In this document: in pieces, positions 1 through 8,280 of the stretch
How positions within the stretch are numbered: the first letter of the stretch is position 1
How the letters are laid out: each line of letters opens with the position of its first letter
Origin: Planctomycetaceae bacterium
GTDB lineage: Bacteria > Planctomycetota > Planctomycetia > Planctomycetales > Planctomycetaceae
DNA length: 64,000 nucleotides
Assembly: GCA_021732995.1 (NCBI GenBank)
Contig: JAKFWA010000028.1
Location: 1-64,000, forward strand
Reading direction: 5' to 3'
Program-made: the position numbers and the translations under genes
Notes under the pieces: model-generated
What the model saw: the letters and a program-made list of their open reading frames with translations, nothing else
What the model was told of the DNA's origin: nothing
Database searches by the model: none

Positions 1-13
1 CTACTGGGTCAGC

Positions 14-3000
14 TCAATCCACATAGATGACCTCATTCAGATTCAGAATCATCAGGCAGATCGACGCGAGTGCTTGTCGAACCGAGTCATCGGCGGCTGC
101 AGTCATCGGAGCGAACATCACGCCCGAGCGATGGCTCGCTTGGGCGAAGTCCGCGATGGCTGTCTTGCCGTTCGCTGCAACCTGCAGATTGCGAAATTCG
201 CCTTTGGCGGAGTGGCCCCGCAGACCAACACTGCCGGCCGGGAGTGGCTCCGGATCAGAGAACTCCAGGATGGGTGTCGCGGCGTTATCAACGAAGACTT
301 TGATCTGAGCACCGGCAATCTCAGCTCGCACACGTCGCCAGTCGCCGGGGTGGGTCGTCAGCGGGGCTCGCACCAGTTCTTTCCAGTTGTTGCGATGCTT
401 GCCGATGCGAATGAGGTCGTGCGTCAGATTGATGTTGTAGGCGTGCAACGCGTCCGTGCCTTCGGCGGCCTGAGTTACTCGCAGCAGCAAGCCGACATCT
501 CCGCCTTGCAGCAGTTTGAGATCCGCTTCGACAGCGCCGTCTTGAAGCTGCACGTCATCCCAAACGGCTTTGATGCCTCCACCGGGCGAAACGGCATAGC
601 TGCCATCTGAGTTCGCGATCCATTTGCTGCCGAAGTGCCGCCAGCCACTCAGCGGCGATTTTCCGTCGGGCGATGGTGCGACGACCGACTGGCCGACGGC
701 CACTTTCTGACCGCCCGCTTCAATCGTCAGATCATCGAGCGTGACCGCCGCTCCCCAGGTGCGCACGCCGACATGACCAATGCCGGCCAGTGGCTGGTCA
801 TCTGTGAAATCAATGACGGGCGCTGGATCGGAGTGCAACCAGACGCGCACTCGCGGCCCGGCAGTTTCGATGCGAATGGGCATCACACGCTGTGTTGGAA
901 TCGGAGTTGCCTGTGTCGCAAGCACGTTCCGTTTATCGGTATGACGCACGAGCGAGACTGTCTGATCGCGAGGACTAAAAAGCACTTCGTAGGCTTGAAA
1001 GACATCACGGTCCGGGCGAGCCCGCACCAGAACCGCCGCCAGTTCGGAGGCGTTGTGGACTGTCAGATTCGCGGCCACGCCGCCGTCGTAGAATTGTGCA
1101 CCGTCCCAGAAAGCCGCGGGGCCGCGCTGGACGTCCAGGTTCATGATGCCTTCGTAGCCGCCGCCCCACCGGCCGCGCGTGAACGACCAACCGGCTTTGG
1201 GGCCGGCCAGATAGTCAGATGGCTGCAGGCGGTTCATGTAGCTCGTGTGCAGAGAAATCGGCACGTCGGCCTTGAAGGTGATGCGACCACGCAGACGCTG
1301 TTGAGAGACTCGCTGACGCAGCAAAAGTTCATGAGCTACATCAATTTCGCGTTCTGTCGGGTCACGTTGCAGAGCCAACTGATAGGCACGCTTCAGTTGT
1401 GCTCGCGGATCGCTGCCGACTTCCGCGACCACTCGATCGGCAAGCGACGCGGCTTGTTGTCCCGCGAACTCATCGTTGAGCAGCAGCAGCGCTTGAGGAG
1501 CCACGGTCGTCACGGGCCGTTCACCCAGCGGAGCCGAGACGTTGGCGTAATCAAACGAGTCCAGCCACGGAGACGTCAATGTCCGCTTGATGAAGGTGTA
1601 GACGCTGCGGCGATTGCGTTGCTGTGGCGTAGAAAGCTCCCAGCCATATCCGGGCTTGGAGCTACCGGCGAGTGCCTCGCCACCGATCTTGGGAAAGAAG
1701 CCGCGACCGCCGGCTTCGGGACTCAATTGACCGCTGACTGCCAGCAAGGTGTCACGCACGGCTTCCGCATCCAGGCGATGCAGGTTCTGCCGCCACAGAT
1801 AGTCGTTGCCGGGATCAACCATCATCGGCCCCGCGTCGCTCGTTTGCTCGACCTTTGAACTGCGTCGATACGTTTCCGACAGCATGATCTGGCGATGCAG
1901 GGCCTTGATGGACCAGCCGCCTTGCAGGAACGAATCGGCGAGCCAGTCCAGCAATTCTGGATGCGTTGGCGGGATACCCGTCTTGCCGAAGTCGGTTGTT
2001 GTCTTCGCAATTCCCTGACCGAAGTGATGCTTCCAAACGCGATTGACGAGAACTCGCGCCGTCAACGGATTGGAGGGACTCGCGATCCAACGGGCCAGTG
2101 CTAAACGCCGCCCGGTTGTTTTGACGACGCCGTCATGCGGCACGGTCTCCGGCTTCGTTCCTCCGAGCACGCTGAGAAATGCAGGCTCAACGGCCACACC
2201 TTGATTGCCCGAGTTACCGCGGATTAGCACGTGAGTTGCGGGAGCTGTCGTGCCACGCTCGCGCACGCCCAGCGTCCAGTCAATGCCCGGCAAGGTTTCT
2301 TCTCGGATCTGTCGCTCTAACTTTTCTCGCTCGGCTTTGTCGGTCGTCGACGCCAGCTTGGCTTTGAGCTGCTCCTGACGAGCACGCATTTCGGTAAACG
2401 CCTTCGAGACTTTCTCACGATCTTCGATCGGCAAAAAGGTTGACGAATTCAAGAACGGCTGCGGATTGGAATAGCGTTGGATGCCTCGAAAGAACGAGAG
2501 CATGCGGTAGTAGTCTTCGTGTGAGATCGGATCGAACTTGTGGTCGTGGCAGCGGGCGCAGCCCACGGTCAGACCCAGGAACGAAGCACTCGTCGCGACG
2601 ATCACATCATCGAGATCATCGAACTCGGCCTGTCGTGCATCGTCCGCTTCGTCGTCCCACACTCCCAGACGATAGAAACCTGTCGCGATGTGTGAGTCCG
2701 GTGTCGCGTCGGGCAGCTCATCACCGGCCAATTGCTCGGTGATGAATCGGTCGTACGGTTTATCTTGATTGAAGGCCCGAATGACGTAATCGCGATACCG
2801 CCACGCATGCATCTTTTCATCGTCGCGCTCGTAGCCGTTGGTCTGAGCGAAACGGACCACATCGAGCCAATGACGTCCCCAACGCTCGCCGTATTGCGGC
2901 TTGGCCAGCAACTCATCAATCAACTTGCGGAAAGGTTGCGTGGTCTTGTCAGCCTGACAAGCCGCTTCGTAGGCCGTCACCGCTTCGGGCGTGGGTGGCA

Positions 3001-3616
3001 GGCCGATGAGGTCGTAATACGCTCGGCGGATGAGCTCACGCGGTGTGGCTGCCCCATTCGGAACTAGACCTTTTTCTTCCAGCTTCGCGCTGATGAAGGC
3101 GTCAATCGGATGCGGCGGTTGCGGCAGCTTCGTTAGCTTGGGAGTGGCCGGTGCTTTGATGGGTTGAAAGGCCCAGTACGCGCGGTCTTCGTCGGAAAGT
3201 TCTTTTGATTTGCGTGGCTTCGAGCCGGATGCGGCCGCTTCCATCGGCCACGGCGCACCCATCTTTACCCAGGTGGTGATGTCGGCAATCTTGGCTTCCG
3301 ACAACCGCCGATCTGGAGGCATCTCGTGGCCTTTATAGTTGATGGCTTCGATCAGCAGGCTAGCTTCGGGTTTGCCGGGAACAATCGCTGCTCCGCTCTC
3401 ACCGCCCTCCAGCAGAGCCTCACGAGAATCGACACGCAGGTCGCCCTTGAGCTTGTCGCCAGCATGGCACTTGTGGCAGTACTCCACGAACACCGGGCGG
3501 ACTTTGCTCTCGAAGAACTGCAGTTGCTCAGGGCTCGGCTGGCCATCATTCGCTCGAGTTTCAACGGTGAAGCAGCCCAGCACGATGAACACGGATAGCA
3601 ATTCAACCAACTTCAT
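14..3616 (-). CDS. PSD1/cytochrome C DUF1549-DUF1553 protein with inserted concanavalin-like region
   Basis: A 1200-residue exported protein of the class that is highly expanded in Planctomycetes. I place the start at 3616 because the following residues (MKLVELLSVFIVLGCF) form a signal peptide; an upstream ATG at 3655 would bury it. Residues ~47-51 (CHKCH) are the Planctomycete cytochrome C CxxCH motif. DUF1549 covers about 170-380 and carries a second CxxCH (CARCH, 353-357). DUF1553 begins near 503 (RRLALARWIASPSNPLTARV) and runs to about 770. Residues ~785-1160 look like two LamG/DUF1080-like beta-sandwich units, after which the usual DUF1553 tail (LNLNEVIYVD) ends the protein. The family is thought to act outside the cytoplasm in polymer degradation, but its biochemistry is not established. 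It is the last gene of a minus-strand run. No clear ribosome binding site is visible. Confidence 0.9.
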   Translation of the reverse strand: MKLVELLSVFIVLGCFTVETRANDGQPSPEQLQFFESKVRPVFVEYCHKCHAGDKLKGDLRVDSREALLEGGESGAAIVPGKPEASLLIEAINYKGHEMPPDRRLSEAKIADITTWVKMGAPWPMEAAASGSKPRKSKELSDEDRAYWAFQPIKAPATPKLTKLPQPPHPIDAFISAKLEEKGLVPNGAATPRELIRRAYYDLIGLPPTPEAVTAYEAACQADKTTQPFRKLIDELLAKPQYGERWGRHWLDVVRFAQTNGYERDDEKMHAWRYRDYVIRAFNQDKPYDRFITEQLAGDELPDATPDSHIATGFYRLGVWDDEADDARQAEFDDLDDVIVATSASFLGLTVGCARCHDHKFDPISHEDYYRMLSFFRGIQRYSNPQPFLNSSTFLPIEDREKVSKAFTEMRARQEQLKAKLASTTDKAEREKLERQIREETLPGIDWTLGVRERGTTAPATHVLIRGNSGNQGVAVEPAFLSVLGGTKPETVPHDGVVKTTGRRLALARWIASPSNPLTARVLVNRVWKHHFGQGIAKTTTDFGKTGIPPTHPELLDWLADSFLQGGWSIKALHRQIMLSETYRRSSKVEQTSDAGPMMVDPGNDYLWRQNLHRLDAEAVRDTLLAVSGQLSPEAGGRGFFPKIGGEALAGSSKPGYGWELSTPQQRNRRSVYTFIKRTLTSPWLDSFDYANVSAPLGERPVTTVAPQALLLLNDEFAGQQAASLADRVVAEVGSDPRAQLKRAYQLALQRDPTEREIDVAHELLLRQRVSQQRLRGRITFKADVPISLHTSYMNRLQPSDYLAGPKAGWSFTRGRWGGGYEGIMNLDVQRGPAAFWDGAQFYDGGVAANLTVHNASELAAVLVRARPDRDVFQAYEVLFSPRDQTVSLVRHTDKRNVLATQATPIPTQRVMPIRIETAGPRVRVWLHSDPAPVIDFTDDQPLAGIGHVGVRTWGAAVTLDDLTIEAGGQKVAVGQSVVAPSPDGKSPLSGWRHFGSKWIANSDGSYAVSPGGGIKAVWDDVQLQDGAVEADLKLLQGGDVGLLLRVTQAAEGTDALHAYNINLTHDLIRIGKHRNNWKELVRAPLTTHPGDWRRVRAEIAGAQIKVFVDNAATPILEFSDPEPLPAGSVGLRGHSAKGEFRNLQVAANGKTAIADFAQASHRSGVMFAPMTAAADDSVRQALASICLMILNLNEVIYVD

Positions 3617-3741
3617 AACGAGGCCACCGGAAGGATGGGATGAATGAGATTCCAAGGCGGGAACGACAGGTTACCTCGCCAGCGAATTCATGCCATCCGT
3701 GTCCGCGACAACCGGCTATTCAAAACCGACATGGTGAGGAG

Positions 3742-4797
3742 TTAAGGCTCACTTGGATTATCGCCGCCATCCACGGTCAGCATGGCATGGAGAGTCTTCG
3801 GGTCGATGTGCTTGTTAAGGAACCTGTAGGAGCCGTCAGCCATCAGCGCGTGCGCTCCACCTGCATGATAGGACGATACGATCCCGCGAGATCGTCCTGG
3901 TTCATGACCCGGCGCGTTGATTCCAAGCGTCTCTGCGCTTGGTTCCACATCCTCTGGCTTGAGCCACGGAATCATCTGGCCGGAGGCTTCAACGAGCGCA
4001 ATCGTATTGGCTAGCCCATCAGAGAACTTGTGCACCGGACGACCGTCGTCCGCTCCGGCGGCGTGCGATCCACGAATCATGACGTAGGCGGTTGTTTGCC
4101 ACTGGATACCGTTGAGAGTCACCTGAGAACGGAGTGCGGATGGGCACTGGAGGTGAGAGGGGATGCGTTGTGCCAGACGGTGATTCTGCGCCCCGTTCCA
4201 TGGACTTGCGTTATCGTATTCCTTCCGAAGCAGGGATTGATCGAAATAGGGAAGCAACTCGACTCGCCAACTGCGTGGTGGTTCGCCTTCCGTGCGAAAG
4301 GTCGGAGGCGGGAATCGATCGTACGCCTCCATGTAGCTCGCAAAAGCAAGACCGATTTGCTTCAGGTTGTTCTTGCATTGAGAACGCTTGGACGCCTCTT
4401 CGCTAGTGCGACGGGCTGGCAGCAAGCACGCCGCCATTAAGCCGAATACAAACAACCAGCCAAGGCTCGTCGTGAAAGCGCTGAGAGGATGCGTCTCAGG
4501 TCGCTGCAGTCTCGTGACTGTCATCGCGATCGCGACAAATGAAATAATTCCCAAGCCGATTGCGTACCCAATTGCGAACGGCCAGCGAGCACCGTCTCGG
4601 AGATTACTGATGCCGAAAATCAACGCCGCAAAAGCGAAAGCGAGCCAGCCAATGAGGTCTCTTGCCCACGCCGGCTGCCGTGTTCGCCAAATCAACGCTG
4701 CGACCGCCACCATGCTAACTAAGGGCAATCCAAGGTGGATCTGGATCGCCCATGGATGGGGAGCAGGGCCTGGCGGAAAAGGGAACTCATCCATCAT
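3742..4797 (-). CDS. DUF1559 protein with polytopic membrane N-terminus (copy 1)
   Basis: About 351 residues. The N-terminal ~130 residues are several hydrophobic segments, not the prepilin helix usual for DUF1559 proteins. The DUF1559 part follows, with the typical SQCKNNLKQIGLAFASY segment, a middle with YFDQS, and the C-terminal H-x9-DG motif (HAGGAHALMADG). I choose the ATG at 4797: GGAG lies just upstream (CTGGAGCTT), and the next residues (MDEFPFPP) align with MNEFPFPP at the start of the neighbouring paralogue. A further ATG at 4812 overlaps the stop of the upstream gene (4809-4811), so translational coupling is possible. Tandem duplicate of the next gene. Role unknown; DUF1559 proteins are generally viewed as pseudopilin-like surface proteins. 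Confidence 0.85.
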   Translation of the reverse strand: MMDEFPFPPGPAPHPWAIQIHLGLPLVSMVAVAALIWRTRQPAWARDLIGWLAFAFAALIFGISNLRDGARWPFAIGYAIGLGIISFVAIAMTVTRLQRPETHPLSAFTTSLGWLFVFGLMAACLLPARRTSEEASKRSQCKNNLKQIGLAFASYMEAYDRFPPPTFRTEGEPPRSWRVELLPYFDQSLLRKEYDNASPWNGAQNHRLAQRIPSHLQCPSALRSQVTLNGIQWQTTAYVMIRGSHAAGADDGRPVHKFSDGLANTIALVEASGQMIPWLKPEDVEPSAETLGINAPGHEPGRSRGIVSSYHAGGAHALMADGSYRFLNKHIDPKTLHAMLTVDGGDNPSEP

Positions 4798-4808
4798 AAG
4801 CTCCAGTC

Positions 4809-5882
4809 TCAAAACCCGCCGGGAGTCTTGCCGCCATCGACCGTCAAGATGGCTTGCAGCGTCTTCAGATCGACACGTTCACTGACAAATCTCACCGAAC
4901 CATCAGCCATTCCTACCATCGCACCACCAGGATGGTAAGACGAGATTGCGCTACGTGATCGACCATGTGCCGAGCCCGGCGCATTGATACTGGTCGTGTC
5001 TGCGGTTGGTTCTACATCTTCCGGTTTGAGCCAGGGAATTCGTCGGCCGGCGGCTTCCACAATCGCGACGGTATTCGTTGCTCCATCAGGCAGTTCTGAA
5101 AACTTGCGTCCCGTTGGACTGCCGAAGGCACTTGGTCCCTTCACCATCGCGTAGTCCGTTGTTCGCCACGCTGTGCCGTTGTGGTCTACTGTCGTGCCAG
5201 GATTGGCGGCACACGTGAATTCGTGCGGCATCTCCTGTGACAGGGTCGAGTTCCTGGAGCCATCCCATTGATCGTCGACTGAGTAGCGTTTCCGAAGTGG
5301 CGACTGGTCTAAAAACGGCAATAGGTCCACTCGCCAACTGCGAGCGGGCAAGCCTTCTGTCTCAACAACGGGCGGCACAAAATGCCGGTGTAACTCTTCG
5401 TAGCTGTGCATCGCAAAAAGTATGTACCGCAACTGGTTTCCACAGTCGCTGTGATGCCATGCTCCACGCTGACGTCCAAAGTCCATCGGTATGATGCAGC
5501 CGGCGGCGAGTGCCAACTCCAGCAGTGCGGCTGGCGGGAACACGCACAGAAGCCCTCGTGCCAGCGCTGTGAGTGTTGAGACTTTCGGGCTCCAGAAACG
5601 AAGCACCGTCACCATTGCGGCATAGCAGGTCAGATACCCAACGAGCCTGGTGTAGGTCACCCAAGCCGGGCGCAAGATCTCGTCGTTGTAGCTGATGTTG
5701 CACAGCACGACCGCGACGGCGAATACGACCATCCATCCGAGTACGTCGCCCAGGTAAACCGGGCGACGCAGCCGCCAGATGAATGCCACGAATGAGGCCA
5801 CGATGATGGCAACAAAAGCCGCGTGGACGGGAATCACCCACTGACTGGCAATACGAGTCGGCGGAAACGGGAACTCGTTCAT
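4809..5882 (-). CDS. DUF1559 protein with polytopic membrane N-terminus (copy 2)
   Basis: 357 residues with the same layout as the gene just downstream: a short MNEFPFPP start, about four hydrophobic segments in the first ~135 residues, then a DUF1559-like domain ending in H-x9-DG (HPGGAMVGMADG) and a matching C-terminus (LKTLQAILTVDGG). The region equivalent to KNNLKQIG has diverged (SDCGNQLRYILFAMHSY), so this copy looks less constrained there. Middle and C-terminal parts of the two proteins are clearly alignable (SWRVELLPYFDQS against SWRVDLLPFLDQS), which supports a tandem duplication. The stop overlaps the first possible start of copy 1 by four bases. Confidence 0.85.
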   Translation of the reverse strand: MNEFPFPPTRIASQWVIPVHAAFVAIIVASFVAFIWRLRRPVYLGDVLGWMVVFAVAVVLCNISYNDEILRPAWVTYTRLVGYLTCYAAMVTVLRFWSPKVSTLTALARGLLCVFPPAALLELALAAGCIIPMDFGRQRGAWHHSDCGNQLRYILFAMHSYEELHRHFVPPVVETEGLPARSWRVDLLPFLDQSPLRKRYSVDDQWDGSRNSTLSQEMPHEFTCAANPGTTVDHNGTAWRTTDYAMVKGPSAFGSPTGRKFSELPDGATNTVAIVEAAGRRIPWLKPEDVEPTADTTSINAPGSAHGRSRSAISSYHPGGAMVGMADGSVRFVSERVDLKTLQAILTVDGGKTPGGF

Positions 5883-5943
5883 TCTGAGGCCCAGTCATGA
5901 GGCGGAGTTCGGCCGTGAGTTCGCGAATGGTCTGGAGTCGCAG

Positions 5944-6678
5944 CTAACGCTTGTCACTCATGGGATGCAGCAATGGTTGTACGCCTTTGAAGCCCGTGAG
6001 GTTGGAGATATCCAGCAGGCGTTGGGCTTTGCGGTCCATCTTCCTGTTGGGATAGTCGACAGCGATGGTGATGGTGGTTTCTGAACCGACCGATTGACCG
6101 GCGGCCTTGGCGACTTCGCTGCGGCCTTTGCGATTGCCCAGCGCCAGAATGCGGAAGGGGCCGATGATCTCATCCGTCAGTGCTTGTTCTGTCGGATCGG
6201 CAGCACCGACGCCAGTGGCAGGGGTCGGGAGCGAGTTGCGGGGGACTCGGAACGAAACGAGATCGCCGGGATTCACCAGTTGGGGATTGAATGTCCGCGG
6301 GTCGATGGTCACCGAGATCGCGAGTTCGTCTGAGCCGATCAGCTCGTTGATATTTTGCTGGGCGGGAGTTTTGAGGTCCTCACGCAGCAGCAACTGATCG
6401 CGGACCAGATCGCGAGTGGCGACTTGCGAGTAGACGGTGACTCGATCGGACCACTTCACGGCGATGGCTTCCAGATTGCCGAGGTTGTTCCGGGGGATCT
6501 CCACCTTGGTGAAGTGTTCTTCCTTGAAGCGATCACCCGCGCGGATTTGTTCGGCCTGCACGATCATGAATGCCAACCGTTCATAGCGATCGGCCTGATT
6601 GGCCAGGTACAGCCAATTGCAGATGCCGCCGGTCAACGCCAGAACCGCCGCAATCACTAAGCCCGGAATACCCTTCAT
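5944..6678 (-). CDS. CpaB/RcpC-like Flp pilus assembly protein
   Basis: 244 residues. An N-terminal hydrophobic helix (GIPGLVIAAVLALTGGICNW) anchors the protein. The following region resembles the SAF/CpaB fold, which in Flp (Tad) pilus systems sits in the periplasm: residues with IRAGDRFKEEHF, then DLVRDQLLLREDL and a later PGDLVSFRV element. The ATG at 6678 is preferred because GGGAG lies six bases upstream; a TTG at 6690 would add four residues. No other Tad genes (secretin, CpaF, TadB/C) lie in the window, so this is an isolated CpaB-like gene or part of a scattered system. A gap of 40 bp separates it from the unknown membrane protein upstream, suggesting cotranscription. Confidence 0.75.
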   Translation of the reverse strand: MKGIPGLVIAAVLALTGGICNWLYLANQADRYERLAFMIVQAEQIRAGDRFKEEHFTKVEIPRNNLGNLEAIAVKWSDRVTVYSQVATRDLVRDQLLLREDLKTPAQQNINELIGSDELAISVTIDPRTFNPQLVNPGDLVSFRVPRNSLPTPATGVGAADPTEQALTDEIIGPFRILALGNRKGRSEVAKAAGQSVGSETTITIAVDYPNRKMDRKAQRLLDISNLTGFKGVQPLLHPMSDKR

Positions 6679-6718
6679 GAGCGCTCCCAAACAGGACGGA
6701 CCTCATCGGACATTTTTC

Positions 6719-7705
6719 TTACGGCTTTTCGGCCGTACGTTCCGCAATCAGATTCAACACACCTACCGCTCGCCTGGACGCATTGATCGTCAACGTGATC
6801 TCTACAGCTTCGCGACGACTCTCAATCGCTCGTTCATAGCGGGCCGACCAGCTTTGAGACGATTGTGTCCACGCGCGCGCTGTCTGCCAACCGCGTTGTG
6901 AAAACTCGTGACCGAAGAATGTTCGCCACGCGGTGAGTTCCGGATCAGGCGGGGCCTGCGTTCGAGCTTCGAATGACATCAACCGACCGCCTTGCGGATC
7001 AGACACGGACAAGACCGGAGTTGCATCGTCTGGCAGGGAGATGTCACTGGTATTCGTTGAACTTTGCGACGTCTTGTCGAACAGGAAGATCGTCCAATGC
7101 TCGTTGTCACGCGGCACCACGAAGCCCCAACAGACGACGACGGGTGATGCGTCCGTCACACGAACTCCGACGAGCAAAGTGCCGACAATCGGCCGGTTTT
7201 CGCCATCGAGTCGATAGAGTTTCCACTCGCCGCTCTGCTCCTCAATGGGCTCTAGCTGCTTCAGGCCGGCCAGCAGATCTTGCTCGGCAGCCGCATCGGG
7301 AGAATCGCCAACTACGCGGGATGAATGCTGCAATCGGGCACGGCAGGTGTTCGTCAGCGCGAGATCGGCTTGAGCTTGATCGCCGCGCAATACTTGCCGT
7401 TCGACGGTTACGGCTAACTGTCCCAGCCGCATCAGGACGGCTTCACCCTCAGTGCCCCATGCCGTTTGAGTCCCTGCAACTTGTGAGGCCGTACGCGAGA
7501 CATTCAGGAGGTCGTTGACGTCGGTGCCCCACCATTCCGTCAGGCGGCCGCTGATGCTCAATACGCCCACCGCCACGATCGCGATCGCGATGATGTCCGT
7601 TGCGCGTCGCGCCATGGCACGAGTGACCTTCGTCCAACCCGTGACTGCGGCGGTTTGCGATGGTGGTTCAGGAGGGGAAGTATTCGGCCCGGACTCGGTC
7701 ACCAC
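6719..7705 (-). CDS. Unknown membrane-anchored protein
   Basis: Up to 328 residues; I do not recognise the family. After a ~30-residue polar stretch comes a single hydrophobic helix (DIIAIAIVAVGVLSISGR), then a long soluble part, so it is probably a membrane-anchored protein facing the periplasm. The region about 165-190 (RLDGENRPIVGTLLVGVRV, VVVCWGFVVPRD) is beta-rich. The predicted GTG start (7703-7705) overlaps the stop of the LOG-family gene by seven bases, a typical sign of translational coupling. It precedes the CpaB-like gene, so a role in the same surface or pilus process is possible, but that is only context. Confidence 0.7.
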   Translation of the reverse strand: MVTESGPNTSPPEPPSQTAAVTGWTKVTRAMARRATDIIAIAIVAVGVLSISGRLTEWWGTDVNDLLNVSRTASQVAGTQTAWGTEGEAVLMRLGQLAVTVERQVLRGDQAQADLALTNTCRARLQHSSRVVGDSPDAAAEQDLLAGLKQLEPIEEQSGEWKLYRLDGENRPIVGTLLVGVRVTDASPVVVCWGFVVPRDNEHWTIFLFDKTSQSSTNTSDISLPDDATPVLSVSDPQGGRLMSFEARTQAPPDPELTAWRTFFGHEFSQRGWQTARAWTQSSQSWSARYERAIESRREAVEITLTINASRRAVGVLNLIAERTAEKP

Positions 7706-8268
7706 TTCACCTCGTCGATGAATGTTTCGGTGTCCAGTCGCCTGAGTAACACGTCCGCACGTTCTTCGATGACGACCAGGTGACGATGCGGCGGGCGGAT
7801 GAAACCTTCCTGCACTGCGTGATCGACCAGACGCGCCAGTGGATCGAAGAAGCCGTTGACGTTCAGCAAACCCGTGAGCTTGCGGTGCAGCCTCAGTTGC
7901 GACCAGGTGACGACTTCAAAGAACTCTTCGAATGTGCCGAACCCGCCGGGCATAGCGATGAAGGCGTCGGAGAGTTCGGCCATCAGAGCCTTGCGGGCGT
8001 GCATGGTCGGGACAACGTGCATCGTGGGAACTCGTGGATGCAGGAGCTCGGCAGTGGCCAGTGCTTCCGGAATCACACCGATCACTTCGCCGCCCGCATC
8101 CAGCACCGCGTCGGCAATCACGCCCATTAGGCCGACACTTCCGCCGCCGTAAACGAGTCCGCAGTTGGATTGTACCATCAAACGACCCAGCTCAACGGCA
8201 GCCGCCCGATAGCTGTCGTCAACTCCCGTTCGAGATCCGCAGAAGACACAGACTCGCCGCAATGTCAT
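7699..8268 (-). CDS. LOG family (TIGR00730) protein
   Basis: 189 residues, usual length for the LOG (lysine-decarboxylase-like, Rossmann-fold) family. Diagnostic motifs are GGGSVGLMG (41-49), MHARK (89-93) and the PGGFGTFEE signature (107-115) holding the catalytic Arg/Glu environment. Characterised members hydrolyse nucleoside 5'-monophosphates to base and ribose 5-phosphate, including activation of cytokinin precursors; many bacterial members are probably general nucleotide salvage or house-cleaning enzymes. GGAG stands nine bases before the ATG. It starts 12 bp after the pyruvate kinase stop and overlaps the next gene, so these three are probably one transcript. Confidence 0.93.
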   Translation of the reverse strand: MTLRRVCVFCGSRTGVDDSYRAAAVELGRLMVQSNCGLVYGGGSVGLMGVIADAVLDAGGEVIGVIPEALATAELLHPRVPTMHVVPTMHARKALMAELSDAFIAMPGGFGTFEEFFEVVTWSQLRLHRKLTGLLNVNGFFDPLARLVDHAVQEGFIRPPHRHLVVIEERADVLLRRLDTETFIDEVKW

Positions 8269-8280
8269 GCCTGGACTCCA

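Noticed and set aside
635-1858. 407-codon plus-strand open frame
   Set aside because: Runs antisense through the insert and DUF1553 part of the large minus-strand cytochrome/DUF1549 gene, has no family character, and reflects GC-biased codon positions.
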